The translations under genes were made by a program, and so were the position numbers. From assembly GCF_029961145.1 (NCBI RefSeq), contig NZ_JASBRG010000001.1:372001-436000 (forward strand): a stretch of 64,000 nt of DNA. Direction: 5' to 3'. The notes under the pieces are model-generated. The model did no database searches, was not told the DNA's origin, and was given only the letters and a program-made list of their open reading frames with translations. Of the stretch, positions 45,999 through 55,865 are shown one piece after another. Position 1 is the stretch's first letter. Every line of letters starts with the position of its first letter. Source of the stretch: Pinibacter soli (GTDB lineage: Bacteria > Bacteroidota > Bacteroidia > Chitinophagales > Chitinophagaceae).

Positions 45999-46105
45999 CG
46001 ACTGAATTACTAACTAACTGAATAACTGAATATCTTATTCTCGATTTTGCTTTACGACAGTCGACCACTCAGTTATTCAGCTAGTCAGTTATTCAATTAT
46101 TATTC
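45999..46105. repeat. Inverted repeat of ACTGAATAACTGAATA words
   Basis: The left arm 45999-46034 (ACTAACTGAATAACTGAATA) and the right arm 46059-46105 (ACTCAGTTATTCAGCTAGTC and onward) are imperfect reverse complements. The right arm stops one base before the cvpA-like start codon, so the element would occupy the 5' leader of that gene. Confidence 0.7.
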
Positions 46106-46106
46106 T

Positions 46107-46658
46107 ATGATAATCGATATCCTCTTCATAATTATTCTCGTTTTCGCTCTTTACAAAGGTTGGCGAAACGGTTTTGTGGTGGCAATTCTCTCAGTAGTAG
46201 GATTGATAATTGGTCTGGTGGCCGCCATGAAATTGTCCGCGGTTACCGCTAATTACTTAAAGGACAGTACCAATATATCTCTTCGCTGGCTGCCTTTCAT
46301 TTCCTTTCTTATCGTTTTTATTGCAGTCATGCTGCTCATTCGCCTGTTGGCCTCACTCATTACAAAGACCATGGAAGTAGTGGCATTGGGGTGGGCAAAC
46401 AAACTCGCTGGTATCATTTTATATGCAGTTGTCTATACGATCGCTTTAAGTGTTGTTCTTTTTTATATACAAAAGGTGCATATAATCAGCGATAAAACAG
46501 TTGAAGAATCGCATTTTTATGGTTTCATACAACCATTGGGCCCTGTTGCCATTAATGGCATCGGGAAAGTATTGCCGTGGTTTAAAGACATGTTTTCGCA
46601 ACTTGAAAGTTTTTTCGACAACCTCGCAGCTAAAGGTGCAAAAGCAGTAATTTTTTAA
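46107..46658 (+). CDS. CvpA-family inner-membrane protein
   Basis: A protein of 183 residues from ATG 46107 (MIIDILFIIILVFALYKGWR, then NGF). Codons further upstream are repeat sequence. Four hydrophobic helices and the N-terminal GWRNGFV pattern fit CvpA, a protein linked to colicin V export and envelope stress resistance. A single gene after yqeY. Confidence 0.85.
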   Translation: MIIDILFIIILVFALYKGWRNGFVVAILSVVGLIIGLVAAMKLSAVTANYLKDSTNISLRWLPFISFLIVFIAVMLLIRLLASLITKTMEVVALGWANKLAGIILYAVVYTIALSVVLFYIQKVHIISDKTVEESHFYGFIQPLGPVAINGIGKVLPWFKDMFSQLESFFDNLAAKGAKAVIF

Positions 46659-46859
46659 GATTGACAGAAAATAAAAACTGCGGCGATATTTTTAAATTAC
46701 TCTCTATTGTATTATTTTTAGTTACAGAAAAACCTCGTCAATACACTTAACAGAAGCTTACCGTTCAATGTTTTAGCTTTGTATTTCTAAAGCAAGGCTT
46801 TTTTTGGCGCAAAACAACTATTTTAGCGCATAATTGAATAAGTGATATTTACAGAACAG

Positions 46860-47636
46860 ATGAATTACGAAATCAAACATCAGGATAAATTCAGATTTAT
46901 TGAAGAAGGTGAAGGAGAGCCCCTAGTATTGCTTCATGGATTATTTGGAGCCCTAAGCAACTTCATGGATTTGATTGAATATTTTAAGCACCACTACAAA
47001 GTAGTGGTTCCCATGTTACCCCTATTCGAGCTCGACATTTTGCATACTTCCGTAAGCGGTTTGGAGAAATTCGTGCACAAGTTTATAGAAACCAGGAACT
47101 ATCAGAATATTAACCTTCTCGGAAACTCTTTAGGCGGTCACGTGGCCCTGGTACATATATTGAAGCATCCTGAAAGGATCAAGTCACTTATTCTTACAGG
47201 TAGTTCTGGTTTGTTTGAAAATGGAATGGGTGACACCTATCCTAAACGTGGAGATTATGAATATATCCGCAAAAAAACCGAACTTACTTTTTATGATCCC
47301 AAGATGGCCACAAAAGAGTTAGTTGACGAAGTATACGACATTGTAAATGTGCGTCTTAAAGTCATAAAGATTATTGCGTTGGCAAAAAGTGCCATTCGAA
47401 ATAACCTTGGCGAAGAAATAAGCCAGATTAAACAACCCACATTATTGATTTGGGGTAATAACGACACAATTACGCCGCCGTTTGTTGGCCGCGAATTCAA
47501 CAGACTTATCCCAAATAGCGAACTGCATTTTATTGATAAATGCGGCCATGCTCCAATGATGGAGGTTCCCGCAGAATTTAACGTGATCCTTCACAAATTT
47601 TTAAAGAAACTAAACGAACCGGCCACAGTGGCTTAA
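46860..47636 (+). CDS. Alpha/beta-fold hydrolase
   Basis: A protein of 258 residues from ATG 46860; a GTG six codons earlier is less likely. The oxyanion segment LVLLHGLFGALSNF, nucleophile elbow NLLGNSLGGH (Ser near 91), Asp in WGNNDTITPP (near 201) and His in DKCGHAPMME (near 230) form a complete triad. The substrate is unknown. A TAGCTTTG box at 46774-46781 is a likely -7 element. It leads the envelope cluster and is followed 24 bases later by the CBS gene. Confidence 0.85.
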   Translation: MNYEIKHQDKFRFIEEGEGEPLVLLHGLFGALSNFMDLIEYFKHHYKVVVPMLPLFELDILHTSVSGLEKFVHKFIETRNYQNINLLGNSLGGHVALVHILKHPERIKSLILTGSSGLFENGMGDTYPKRGDYEYIRKKTELTFYDPKMATKELVDEVYDIVNVRLKVIKIIALAKSAIRNNLGEEISQIKQPTLLIWGNNDTITPPFVGREFNRLIPNSELHFIDKCGHAPMMEVPAEFNVILHKFLKKLNEPATVA

Positions 47637-47660
47637 CGTATATACTTATAAACAAGCAAT

Positions 47661-48320
47661 TTGCTAAATAAAGAACTCATATCAACTTCGATTCCCGTAT
47701 TGGCGCCAACCGATAGCGTGGACAAGGCTTTGCAGTTAATGTCAGACTATCATTTATCTCAATTACCTGTAATCGCTGAAGATAAATTTGTGGGACTTAT
47801 TGACGAAGAAGAGTTGCTTAACACAGACACAAACGCAACTGTTATCCAGCTTCAGGCGTCTTTTGTGAAGCTAGCCGTACAGGATAATAAATATTTTTTT
47901 GAAGCGGTAAAACTCTCAACAGAATATAACCTTTGCGTTATTCCCGTTATAGAACAGGACCTCACATGGGTAGGCGCTATTAACGCCTATGACCTTTTGA
48001 AAGAATTTGCGCGAATGACCGGTGTTAACGACCCCGGCGGCTTGATTGTACTGGAAATAGAAAAACAGAATTTTTCTTTTTCTGAGATCAGTAAACTTGT
48101 CGAAACGAACGATGCGCAAATCACTCAGATGAATACTTACTACGATTCAAATAATTCTGTGTTCTTAGTAACAATTAAGATTAACAAATTGGAAATTTCA
48201 GACATCATAGCAACCTTCCAGCGCTATGAGTATGTTGTTCGATATTATTTTGGGGAAGAACTCTACGAAAACGAGCTTAGGAACAATTACGACCACCTGA
48301 TGAATTATTTGAATATTTAG
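47661..48320 (+). CDS. CBS-domain protein (AcuB-like)
   Basis: A protein of 219 residues. It starts at TTG 47661, because an in-frame stop lies just upstream and the first ATG would remove half of the first CBS domain. Two CBS motifs (VDKALQLMSDYHLSQLPVIA and the later FFEAVKLSTEYNLCVIPVIE) would bind adenine nucleotides. An ACT-like tail follows (VFLVTIKINKLEISDIIATF). In Bacteroidota this gene is typically next to nadK, as here, and may sense energy or NAD state; that role is inference. Confidence 0.85.
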   Translation: MLNKELISTSIPVLAPTDSVDKALQLMSDYHLSQLPVIAEDKFVGLIDEEELLNTDTNATVIQLQASFVKLAVQDNKYFFEAVKLSTEYNLCVIPVIEQDLTWVGAINAYDLLKEFARMTGVNDPGGLIVLEIEKQNFSFSEISKLVETNDAQITQMNTYYDSNNSVFLVTIKINKLEISDIIATFQRYEYVVRYYFGEELYENELRNNYDHLMNYLNI

Positions 48321-48385
48321 ACAAATAAATATTTCGGTTTTTGATGAGAGAAAACATTTTTGTTTTCTATTTAGAAATATTGATA

Positions 48386-49858
48386 ATGGGCAGAAAAAAT
48401 TACTTGGTTGTCGTATTATTGTTTTTTGTTCCGGGCATCTTATTTGCCAGGAATAGTTTTTCTTTAAACAATGCTGTTAACTTAATTTCTTCAACAGACA
48501 GCCTTCCTTCCGCGGCCAGTTTTGATTCTACAAATGACCACAAGCTAATTGTCGGTGACATTTACATTACCGGCAATAAAAAAACAAGACCTTACATTAT
48601 CGAGCGGGAACTCCCGTTTAAAAAGGGTGACACTCTTTCATTGCAGGATCTTACCCAAAGATTTGTAACCGGGCGCCAGCAACTGATCAACACACAACTG
48701 TTTCACGAAGTGGTAATTTACATAAAAAAATTTCACGGCTTCGTAACAGATATTCAAATTGAAGTGAAAGAACGATGGTACATTATCCCTCTTCCATATG
48801 TAAAACCCGTTGACAGAAACTTTTCTGCATGGGCCGACAAAGGCTACAAACTTGACAGGCTCAACTATGGTTTGAAATTCTACTACGACAATTTTACCGG
48901 AAGAAACGATAAGCTGAAGCTAATGTTCATAACCGGATATACCCATCAGTACTCTATTTCTTACGATCAGCCGTATGCCGACAACAGTTTAAAACATGGC
49001 TTTGGAGCAAGTGCATCCTATTCGGCAGTAAAAGAATTAAACGTAAGTACTGTTAACAATAAACAGTTTTTTCTTAATGTAGATTCTGTTGATAATTCAA
49101 ACAAGTATATCAATGAGCTGTTCAACGTTACGTTAAGTTATTATTATCGCCCGGCTATTTACACCAGGCATGTTTTTCGAATAGGCTACACCGTTAATAA
49201 AGTTGACAATTCAGTATTGGAGCACAACCCCAAGTATTTTCCCAACGGATCTACAAGCATGTCCTATCCTGAGTTCAGCTACACCTGGCGCTATCAAAAT
49301 ATTGACTACATGGCTTATCCAAGAATAGGAAAAGCAACAGAGATTAATTTTTTAAAGCGGGGTTTCTCCCAGGAGATGAACCTGTGGCAATTAGCCGCCA
49401 AGTATACCCAGGCATGGCCGCTCGGCTGGAAACTATTCTATGTGGGTCAGTTGAATGGTGCGGTTAAACTGCCATTTGACCAGCCTTATTACAATCAAAG
49501 ATTAATCGGCTACGGAGATTTTTCTTTTCGTGGCCTGGAGAAATATGTGGTAGACGGTGTTGCAGGCGTTGCAGCTTTCAACACCATCAAAAGGGAAATA
49601 ATAAACACTAGTTTCGACAACTTCCTCCCGCTTTCTACCTCAAGAATTCCTTTACAGGTTTTTGTAAAAACATTTACTGATATAGGTTACTCGTACTCAA
49701 AACCTCCAGTATACAATTCTTTGCAAAACAGTTTTCTTTACACCTATGGAGTGGGTCTTGATGTTGTGACCTTTTATGATCTGGTTTTCAGATTTGAATA
49801 CAGCTTTAATCAACTCGGAGAAAAAGGATTGTTTTTTCACCTAAGGAATGATTTTTAA
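48386..49858 (+). CDS. Omp85/BamA-superfamily outer-membrane protein with POTRA domain
   Basis: A protein of 490 residues from ATG 48386, which gives a clean signal peptide (MGRKNYLVVVLLFFVPGILF, then AR). One POTRA-like domain (IVGDIYITGNKKTRPYIIER through FVTDIQIEVKERW, about 55-140) precedes a 16-strand-type barrel, with the Omp85 lid motif represented by IGYGDFSFRGLEKYVVDG near 400. It is half the size of BamA, which is encoded 3.2 kb downstream. It is probably a TamA/patatin-like translocation barrel of the cluster; the cargo is unknown. Confidence 0.8.
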   Translation: MGRKNYLVVVLLFFVPGILFARNSFSLNNAVNLISSTDSLPSAASFDSTNDHKLIVGDIYITGNKKTRPYIIERELPFKKGDTLSLQDLTQRFVTGRQQLINTQLFHEVVIYIKKFHGFVTDIQIEVKERWYIIPLPYVKPVDRNFSAWADKGYKLDRLNYGLKFYYDNFTGRNDKLKLMFITGYTHQYSISYDQPYADNSLKHGFGASASYSAVKELNVSTVNNKQFFLNVDSVDNSNKYINELFNVTLSYYYRPAIYTRHVFRIGYTVNKVDNSVLEHNPKYFPNGSTSMSYPEFSYTWRYQNIDYMAYPRIGKATEINFLKRGFSQEMNLWQLAAKYTQAWPLGWKLFYVGQLNGAVKLPFDQPYYNQRLIGYGDFSFRGLEKYVVDGVAGVAAFNTIKREIINTSFDNFLPLSTSRIPLQVFVKTFTDIGYSYSKPPVYNSLQNSFLYTYGVGLDVVTFYDLVFRFEYSFNQLGEKGLFFHLRNDF

Positions 49859-49993
49859 AGTTTTGGGTCGTGAGTTCTAAGTTGTGAGTTCTGGCTAAAC
49901 AATATAATCACATCATAAATGTCCTTTGCCCGCGTATTTAAACTCAAAACTTACTAGTTTTGAGGATACCGAAAATTAACAGCACCACAGCAT

Positions 49994-50872
49994 ATGAAAG
50001 TTGCCATCTATAGCCGGGTTTTAGATTTTCAATTTAAGGATGAAGTACAAAGCTTATTCAATGAACTGACTCGTTATAATATCGAGCCAATTATTTATCA
50101 GCCATTCTTTGAACAGATCATTAGCTCGGTTCATTTGAGCAATAACATCACCACTTTTAACTCTTATTCAGATCTTGATAATTCAATTGAGTTCCTGATA
50201 AGTCTTGGCGGCGATGGCACCATGCTTGACACTGTTACATTGGTTCGCGATCAGAACATTCCAATACTCGGCATCAACTTCGGAAGATTGGGATTTCTTG
50301 CAAGCATTGGTAAAAACGAATTGGAGAGTGCTGTGGCATCTCTTGTTCACCGCACGTTTGTGGTTGACAAAAGATCACTTATACACCTTGATGCAAATAT
50401 TCCTCTGTTTGGCGATACGTCATATGCCCTAAATGAGTTCGCCATCCAAAAAAGAGATTCGTCTTCGATGATAAAAATTCACACGTACATGAACGGTGAA
50501 TTCTTAAATACGTACTGGGCAGATGGCCTGATCGTTTCCACACCTACCGGTTCCACTGGCTATTCATTAAGTTGTGCCGGCCCGATCGTTTTCCCCCAGT
50601 CCGGCAGTTTTGTAATTACTCCCGTGGCACCACATAACCTGAATGTGCGTCCTATAGTGGTTCCTGACAACAATATAATTTCTTTCGAGGTAGAAGGCAG
50701 AACAGATGATTTTATTTGTACATTAGATTCCAGAAAAGAAGTTGTTGAAAAAAGTGTACAGCTCGCCATCAGAAAAGAATCCTTTACAGTAAGCCTCGTA
50801 CGATTAAATGAAAACAATTTCTTACAGACATTACGCAACAAATTGTCGTGGGGTCTGGATAGAAGAAATTGA
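49994..50872 (+). CDS. nadK: NAD kinase
   Basis: A protein of 292 residues that phosphorylates NAD to NADP. SLGGDGTMLDTV (GGDG near 71-74) is the ATP/NAD kinase signature, followed by GINFGRLGFLA and by TPTGSTGYSLSCAGPIV. The place between the CBS/Omp85 genes and the DUF6089 gene is the usual one in Bacteroidota. TAGTTTTG at 49955-49962 is a likely -7 box. Confidence 0.96.
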   Translation: MKVAIYSRVLDFQFKDEVQSLFNELTRYNIEPIIYQPFFEQIISSVHLSNNITTFNSYSDLDNSIEFLISLGGDGTMLDTVTLVRDQNIPILGINFGRLGFLASIGKNELESAVASLVHRTFVVDKRSLIHLDANIPLFGDTSYALNEFAIQKRDSSSMIKIHTYMNGEFLNTYWADGLIVSTPTGSTGYSLSCAGPIVFPQSGSFVITPVAPHNLNVRPIVVPDNNIISFEVEGRTDDFICTLDSRKEVVEKSVQLAIRKESFTVSLVRLNENNFLQTLRNKLSWGLDRRN

Positions 50873-51153
50873 TCACTTAAATCCTTTGACGTATACGAAC
50901 ATTAAAAATGTATTACATTTCACATCTTTAATACAATTATGTGGAATGAATTTCGTTGTTAGAGACCGGCGTGTTTTAAATGCAGGAAATTTTTTGTTTA
51001 TTACTGCATAAATTGGAATTCAACCTTAGATTTGTGCGCCTTTAAAGTATATAGGGTTCAATAACCAACTCCCATTATCCAATTACCTAGGATTCACCAC
51101 AATTTTTTACCTGTGCTTTAAACAACAGAAAGACAAACTAATTTATTGCATTT

Positions 51154-52008
51154 ATGAAACTACTTAGTCTATTTACGGTGAGCCTTCTGCTTTTGATCCA
51201 AACTACTACCCAGGCTCAGATGGAAAGCATTGTTCATGAAGGAGAATTTGGTATTGGCATTGGCGCAGCACATTATTTTGGCGACATTAATACCCGCGCA
51301 AGGATCAACCGTCCAAAACCTGCAGTAACTGCATTTTTCCGTAAACAATTTGGCAATTATATTGCTCTTCGCGTAGGGGCCACTTTTGCACAACTTGGTT
51401 ATTCTGATATTTACAACAAGGACAATGAATACCAGCAACGTAGAAACCTCAGCTTCAATACCAATATTTGGGAGCTTGCGGTTCAGGGCGATTTCAATTT
51501 CTTTAAATATGTTCCCGGCGATCCGTTGTATGCTTTCACTCCTTATGTTACAATAGGTTTAGGCGCATTTAACTACGACCCATATACTTATTTAAAAGGT
51601 CAAAAATATTTCCTGCGTCCGTTGGGCACAGAAGGTCAGGGTTCTCCATTGTATCCTGATAGAAAACAGTACAGCACTATGGCAATGTGTTTGCCAATAG
51701 GTGTAGGTATTAAATATAGCCTTACAGACAAAATAAACTTGGGCCTCGAGATTTTGTATCGTTTTACTACAACAGATTATCTTGATGATGTGAGTAAAAC
51801 ATATGCTCCCGATGCATTTGCTCAAACGCTTCCTGATGGCACCCCTACAGTTTGGTATCAATTGCAGGACAGAAGCTACGAAACAGGCGACCCGATTGGC
51901 ATCAAAGGACGCCAGCGCGGTTATCAAAATCAAAAAGATCAGTATGTAACAGCAATGATCACAGCTTCATTCAACCTTACATCTTACAGATGCCCGTCAG
52001 CTAACTAA
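51154..52008 (+). CDS. DUF6089-family outer-membrane beta-barrel protein
   Basis: A protein of 284 residues. A signal peptide (MKLLSLFTVSLLLLIQTTTQ, cleavage near AQM) precedes beta-strands. HEGEFGIGIGAAHYFGDINT and FTPYVTIGLGAFNYDPYTYL are typical of the DUF6089 family, almost always encoded directly before uppS and bamA. It is probably an eight-strand outer-membrane barrel. A TAGATTTG box at 51027-51034 lies upstream. Confidence 0.88.
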   Translation: MKLLSLFTVSLLLLIQTTTQAQMESIVHEGEFGIGIGAAHYFGDINTRARINRPKPAVTAFFRKQFGNYIALRVGATFAQLGYSDIYNKDNEYQQRRNLSFNTNIWELAVQGDFNFFKYVPGDPLYAFTPYVTIGLGAFNYDPYTYLKGQKYFLRPLGTEGQGSPLYPDRKQYSTMAMCLPIGVGIKYSLTDKINLGLEILYRFTTTDYLDDVSKTYAPDAFAQTLPDGTPTVWYQLQDRSYETGDPIGIKGRQRGYQNQKDQYVTAMITASFNLTSYRCPSAN

Positions 52009-52143
52009 TTAATAATTAACAATTAATAATTAATATGGGCCGCATTCATTTAAGAATGCGGCTCTTCAATTATTGCCCAGACAATAGCATATATTCCTTT
52101 GGGCTGCCACACCTATTAATTATTCTTTATTAATTATTAATTA
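52006..52143. repeat. Inverted repeat of AATTAATAATTAA words with an inner terminator
   Basis: The left arm 52006-52035 (TAATTAATAATTAACAATTA) and the right arm 52114-52143 (TATTAATTATTCTTTATTAA) are imperfect reverse complements. Inside, GCCGCATTC and GAATGCGGC (52039-52062) form a strong hairpin followed by TCTTC. The left arm overlaps the stop codon of the DUF6089 gene. Confidence 0.75.
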
Positions 52144-52225
52144 CCTACCCCTCCTCGTATATTTCCAGATTTAAATATTTACATAACGAATTTTTGTAAC
52201 TTCGCTCCCTTCTAAAATCCGGTTT

Positions 52226-53005
52226 ATGGAATCGCTCAAAGAGAGCATAATCAGTCAGAAATTACCGCGCCACATAGCTATAATTATGGATGGCAACGGC
52301 AGATGGGCCAAAGAAAAGGGCCAGGACCGCCTCTATGGCCATTTTCATGGCGTGGAGAGTGTGCGCACAATCGTGGAAGGCTGTGCCGAACTGGGCATTG
52401 GTTATCTCACTTTGTATGCTTTTTCTACCGAAAACTGGGACAGACCAGAACAGGAAGTTACTGGCCTGATGGAACTACTTGTTGAAACCATTCGAAAAGA
52501 AGTAGATACTCTTAATAAAAACAACATCAGGCTTCACGTAATCGGTAATATGGAAATGTTGCCGGCTTACGCACAAAACGAGCTTAATGAAGCCCTTTCT
52601 CTTACTTCGAAAAATACAGGACTTAACCTGGTAATGGCATTGAGCTATAGCAGTAGATGGGAAATGGTGAACGCCGTTAAAAATATTGCTATAGATGTAA
52701 AGAATGGCAAGGTTGACCCGCAATCAATTACGCAAGATACTTTACAACAATATTTGTGCACCAGCAATTTTCCTGATCCGGAACTAATGATCCGCACAAG
52801 TGGAGAGTACAGGATCAGTAACTTTTTATTGTACCAGCTTGCCTATGCGGAGCTTTATTTCACGCCGGTTCGCTGGCCGGATTTTTCTAAAGAACATCTC
52901 TATGAGGCTATCATTGATTTCCAGAATCGCGAAAGGCGCTTTGGGAAAACAAGTGCCCAGATAGAGCAGGAAGACGGCGATGCCGATCAATTAGTTAGTC
53001 GTTAA
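52226..53005 (+). CDS. uppS: Undecaprenyl diphosphate synthase (cis-prenyl transferase)
   Basis: A protein of 259 residues. HIAIIMDGNGRWAKEKGQDR holds the catalytic Asp (residue 22), and GVESVRTIVEGCAELGIGYL, LYAFSTENWDRP and LMIRTSGEYRISNFLLYQLA are the other family blocks. It makes the C55 lipid carrier for cell wall and O-antigen. A TAACTTCG box lies at 52197-52204. It precedes bamA in the same direction. Confidence 0.97.
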   Translation: MESLKESIISQKLPRHIAIIMDGNGRWAKEKGQDRLYGHFHGVESVRTIVEGCAELGIGYLTLYAFSTENWDRPEQEVTGLMELLVETIRKEVDTLNKNNIRLHVIGNMEMLPAYAQNELNEALSLTSKNTGLNLVMALSYSSRWEMVNAVKNIAIDVKNGKVDPQSITQDTLQQYLCTSNFPDPELMIRTSGEYRISNFLLYQLAYAELYFTPVRWPDFSKEHLYEAIIDFQNRERRFGKTSAQIEQEDGDADQLVSR

Positions 53006-53118
53006 CAAATTTTCGTATTAACTAGATAAGAAACTGTCGCGTTTTAGCCTAATTTCCTATCTATTTAACAAATGCTTACGACAAATCCCTTTAATTTGCT
53101 TTTTTTTAAAACAACCAG

Positions 53119-55845
53119 ATGTTAAGAAGAATCCCTGTAGCTACGTCATTGTTGGTTTTTTGTTTGCTTACGATAACTGCTTTTTCGCAAGATACAACGC
53201 ATCCTACATCGATCGATCCGGAACTGGAAGCTATTCCCAACGCAAAACAGCCTAAGGAATATGTAATTGCAGATATAAAAGTTACAGGAACTCAAAAATA
53301 CGATGCCTCTATTATTACAAGTATCGCCGCGTTGAACGTGGGCGATAAAGTAATTATCCCCGGAGGTGACAATTTCAGCAAAGCCATTCAAAATCTTTGG
53401 AACCAAAAGCTATTCGCCAACGTAAAGATCTATTTTACAAAGGTTGACGGCAGAAACCTTTCCATAGAAATTAATATCACTGAACGTCCTACTCTCGCCA
53501 ACTACTATTTCAAAGGCATAAAGAAAACCGAAGAAGACGATCTTAAGAAAAAAATAGGGCTTGTAAAAGGCAGGGTAATCACGGAAAACATGACCCGTAC
53601 TGCAATTGAGCTCATTCAAAAATATTACAGCGAAAAAGGTTACAGAAGTGCAGACGTCAAAACAGAGTTGAAAAAAGAGCCTGGAATGGCAAACGCTCAA
53701 TCACTTACTTTCGACATCACTAAAGGACCTAAAGTACGTGTAAACGAAATCAGCTTCTTCGACAATCATAACGTCTCCGGTGACAAACTGAAGGGCCAAA
53801 TGAAGGGCACTAAAGAGATGACGCATTTAACGTTGTTCCCGCCCAAAGAAATGAAAGCTTACGGTACCAGCGAGCGCATGACCCTGGACAGCTTCGTTAG
53901 AGAGCATGACTACCTCTACCCTACAAAGATCAAGGAATACATAGACCCTTATTTCCGTTTTAAACTATTCAGTTCAGCTAAATTCAGCGAAAAGAAATAC
54001 GAGGAAGATAAGGACAAAATACTAGACTACTATAACTCCAAAGGTTATCGTGACGCCGGCATTGTGCAGGATACGCAATACTATACTTCCAAAGGAACTT
54101 TGAACGTAGATATCAAAGTTAGTGAAGGTCACAAATACTATTTTGGTAACATTTCCTGGAAGGGAAATACAAAATATTCCGACTCTCTTTTGACGCTGAT
54201 AATGGGCATCAAAAAAGGCGACGTATATAACCTTGAGATACTTAACAAAAAGCTTGGTAAACAAATGGCACCGGAAGGTGGTGACATCAGTGGATTGTAC
54301 ATGGATGATGGCTATCTGTTCTTCCAGGTAGATCCGGTGGAAACAGCCGTTTACAATGACACTATTGACTTCGAAATAAGAATGCGCGAAGGGCCGCAGG
54401 CTACTATCAAAAACATTCGTATTGCCGGTAACGAGAAAACTAAAGAGCACGTTATACGTCGTGAAATCAGAACCGTTCCTGGCGATAAATTCAGTCGCGA
54501 GGCACTGATCCGTTCTCAACGTGAGATTGCTAACCTTGGCTTTTTTAACCAGGAAAAAATTGGTATCAACCCTGTTCCAAACCCTGAGGATGGAACGGTG
54601 GACATCAACTACACGGTGGAAGAAAAGTCCGCTGACCAGCTTGAGCTTTCTGCCGGTTGGGGCGGCGGTATCGGCTTGACCGGTACAGTGGGTGTTACCT
54701 TCAACAACTTCTCCATTAAAAACATTTTCAATAAATCCGCGTGGGATCCATTACCTACAGGTGACGGACAAAAACTGAGCTTGAGAATTCAAAGTAACGG
54801 ACGTGCTTTCCGTTCTGAAAACATCTCATTTACCGAACCTTGGTTGGGTGGTAAAAAACGTAACTCATTAACGGTGAGTTTCTACAACACCCGCTATTCA
54901 AACTCATACGACTACCGCACGGGTACATACAGCCGTAAAGCCAGCGATACTTCATACCTGAGAACGTTTGGCGCGTCTATCGCGTTGGGTAAACAATTGA
55001 AATGGCCGGATGACTATTTCACATTGGTCTACTCTTTGAACTATACTCAGTATAAGTTGAGAAACTATCCGAACCTGTTCCCTGGTTTGAATAACTCTAC
55101 GTCGCACAACGTGAGCTTTAAAATAGCATTGAGCCGTAACTCGGTTGACCAGCCAATCTTCCCAAGAAGCGGTTCTAACTTCTTGTTAAGTGGCCAGTTT
55201 ACGCCTCCTTACTCATTGATAGATCCGTCTTTGGTAACATCAGCGCATCCGTACGAGCTGCCTGAGTTCCACAAATGGCGCTTCAACGGAGAATGGTACG
55301 TACCGTTGAGCAAACCAAGCGGTGCAGACAAGAGCCACCAGTTTGTATTGAAACTGGCTGCTAAATACGGCTTCATGGGTAAATACAATCGTAACCTGGA
55401 TTACTCTCCGTTCGAGCGTTTCCAATTGGGTGATGCCGGTTTGACAAACAACTTCGGTATCCTTGGTTACGACATCATTGCACACAGAGGTTATCCGATC
55501 TATGATAACTCAGATCCAAGTGTGAACCCTGATAAGAGCCAGGCGAGCAGATTCTTTACCATCTTCAATAAATATACTGCAGAGGTTCGCTATCCGTTTA
55601 CAACAAACCCAAGCAGCACTATTTATGGTCTGGCGTTCTTTGAAGCAGCGAATGGCTGGTTCGATTACAAAGACTACAATCCGTTCCGTTTGAGAAGAAG
55701 CGTTGGTCTTGGTGCAAGATTCTTCCTGCCAATGTTTGGTTTGTTAGGATTTGACTATGGTGTGGGTATTGATCGTATGCAACCCGGAGGCAAACTGAAA
55801 GACGCCGCTAAATTCACATTTATGCTGGGCTTTGAACCAGAATAA
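53119..55845 (+). CDS. bamA: Outer-membrane protein assembly factor BamA
   Basis: A protein of 908 residues. The signal peptide is MLRRIPVATSLLVFCLLTIT, cleavage near AFSQ. Five POTRA domains (about 50-490; for example YVIADIKVTGTQKYDASIIT and ATIKNIRIAGNEKTKEHVIR) lead to a 16-strand barrel. It is longer than the E. coli protein, mainly through insertions in the third POTRA and the barrel loops. It folds and inserts outer-membrane barrels, including the SusC proteins. The two ompH genes follow within 20 bases. Confidence 0.97.
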   Translation: MLRRIPVATSLLVFCLLTITAFSQDTTHPTSIDPELEAIPNAKQPKEYVIADIKVTGTQKYDASIITSIAALNVGDKVIIPGGDNFSKAIQNLWNQKLFANVKIYFTKVDGRNLSIEINITERPTLANYYFKGIKKTEEDDLKKKIGLVKGRVITENMTRTAIELIQKYYSEKGYRSADVKTELKKEPGMANAQSLTFDITKGPKVRVNEISFFDNHNVSGDKLKGQMKGTKEMTHLTLFPPKEMKAYGTSERMTLDSFVREHDYLYPTKIKEYIDPYFRFKLFSSAKFSEKKYEEDKDKILDYYNSKGYRDAGIVQDTQYYTSKGTLNVDIKVSEGHKYYFGNISWKGNTKYSDSLLTLIMGIKKGDVYNLEILNKKLGKQMAPEGGDISGLYMDDGYLFFQVDPVETAVYNDTIDFEIRMREGPQATIKNIRIAGNEKTKEHVIRREIRTVPGDKFSREALIRSQREIANLGFFNQEKIGINPVPNPEDGTVDINYTVEEKSADQLELSAGWGGGIGLTGTVGVTFNNFSIKNIFNKSAWDPLPTGDGQKLSLRIQSNGRAFRSENISFTEPWLGGKKRNSLTVSFYNTRYSNSYDYRTGTYSRKASDTSYLRTFGASIALGKQLKWPDDYFTLVYSLNYTQYKLRNYPNLFPGLNNSTSHNVSFKIALSRNSVDQPIFPRSGSNFLLSGQFTPPYSLIDPSLVTSAHPYELPEFHKWRFNGEWYVPLSKPSGADKSHQFVLKLAAKYGFMGKYNRNLDYSPFERFQLGDAGLTNNFGILGYDIIAHRGYPIYDNSDPSVNPDKSQASRFFTIFNKYTAEVRYPFTTNPSSTIYGLAFFEAANGWFDYKDYNPFRLRRSVGLGARFFLPMFGLLGFDYGVGIDRMQPGGKLKDAAKFTFMLGFEPE

Positions 55846-55865
55846 TAAACCTAAAAAGATTCTTT

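Noticed and set aside
45999-46105. CRISPR-like tandem ACTGAATA words
   Set aside because: Units are 7-12 bases, irregular, with no spacers, and they form an inverted, not a direct, array.
54022-54519. A 165-codon minus-strand frame inside bamA
   Set aside because: It lies opposite the POTRA-coding part of bamA, which has clear conserved protein motifs.
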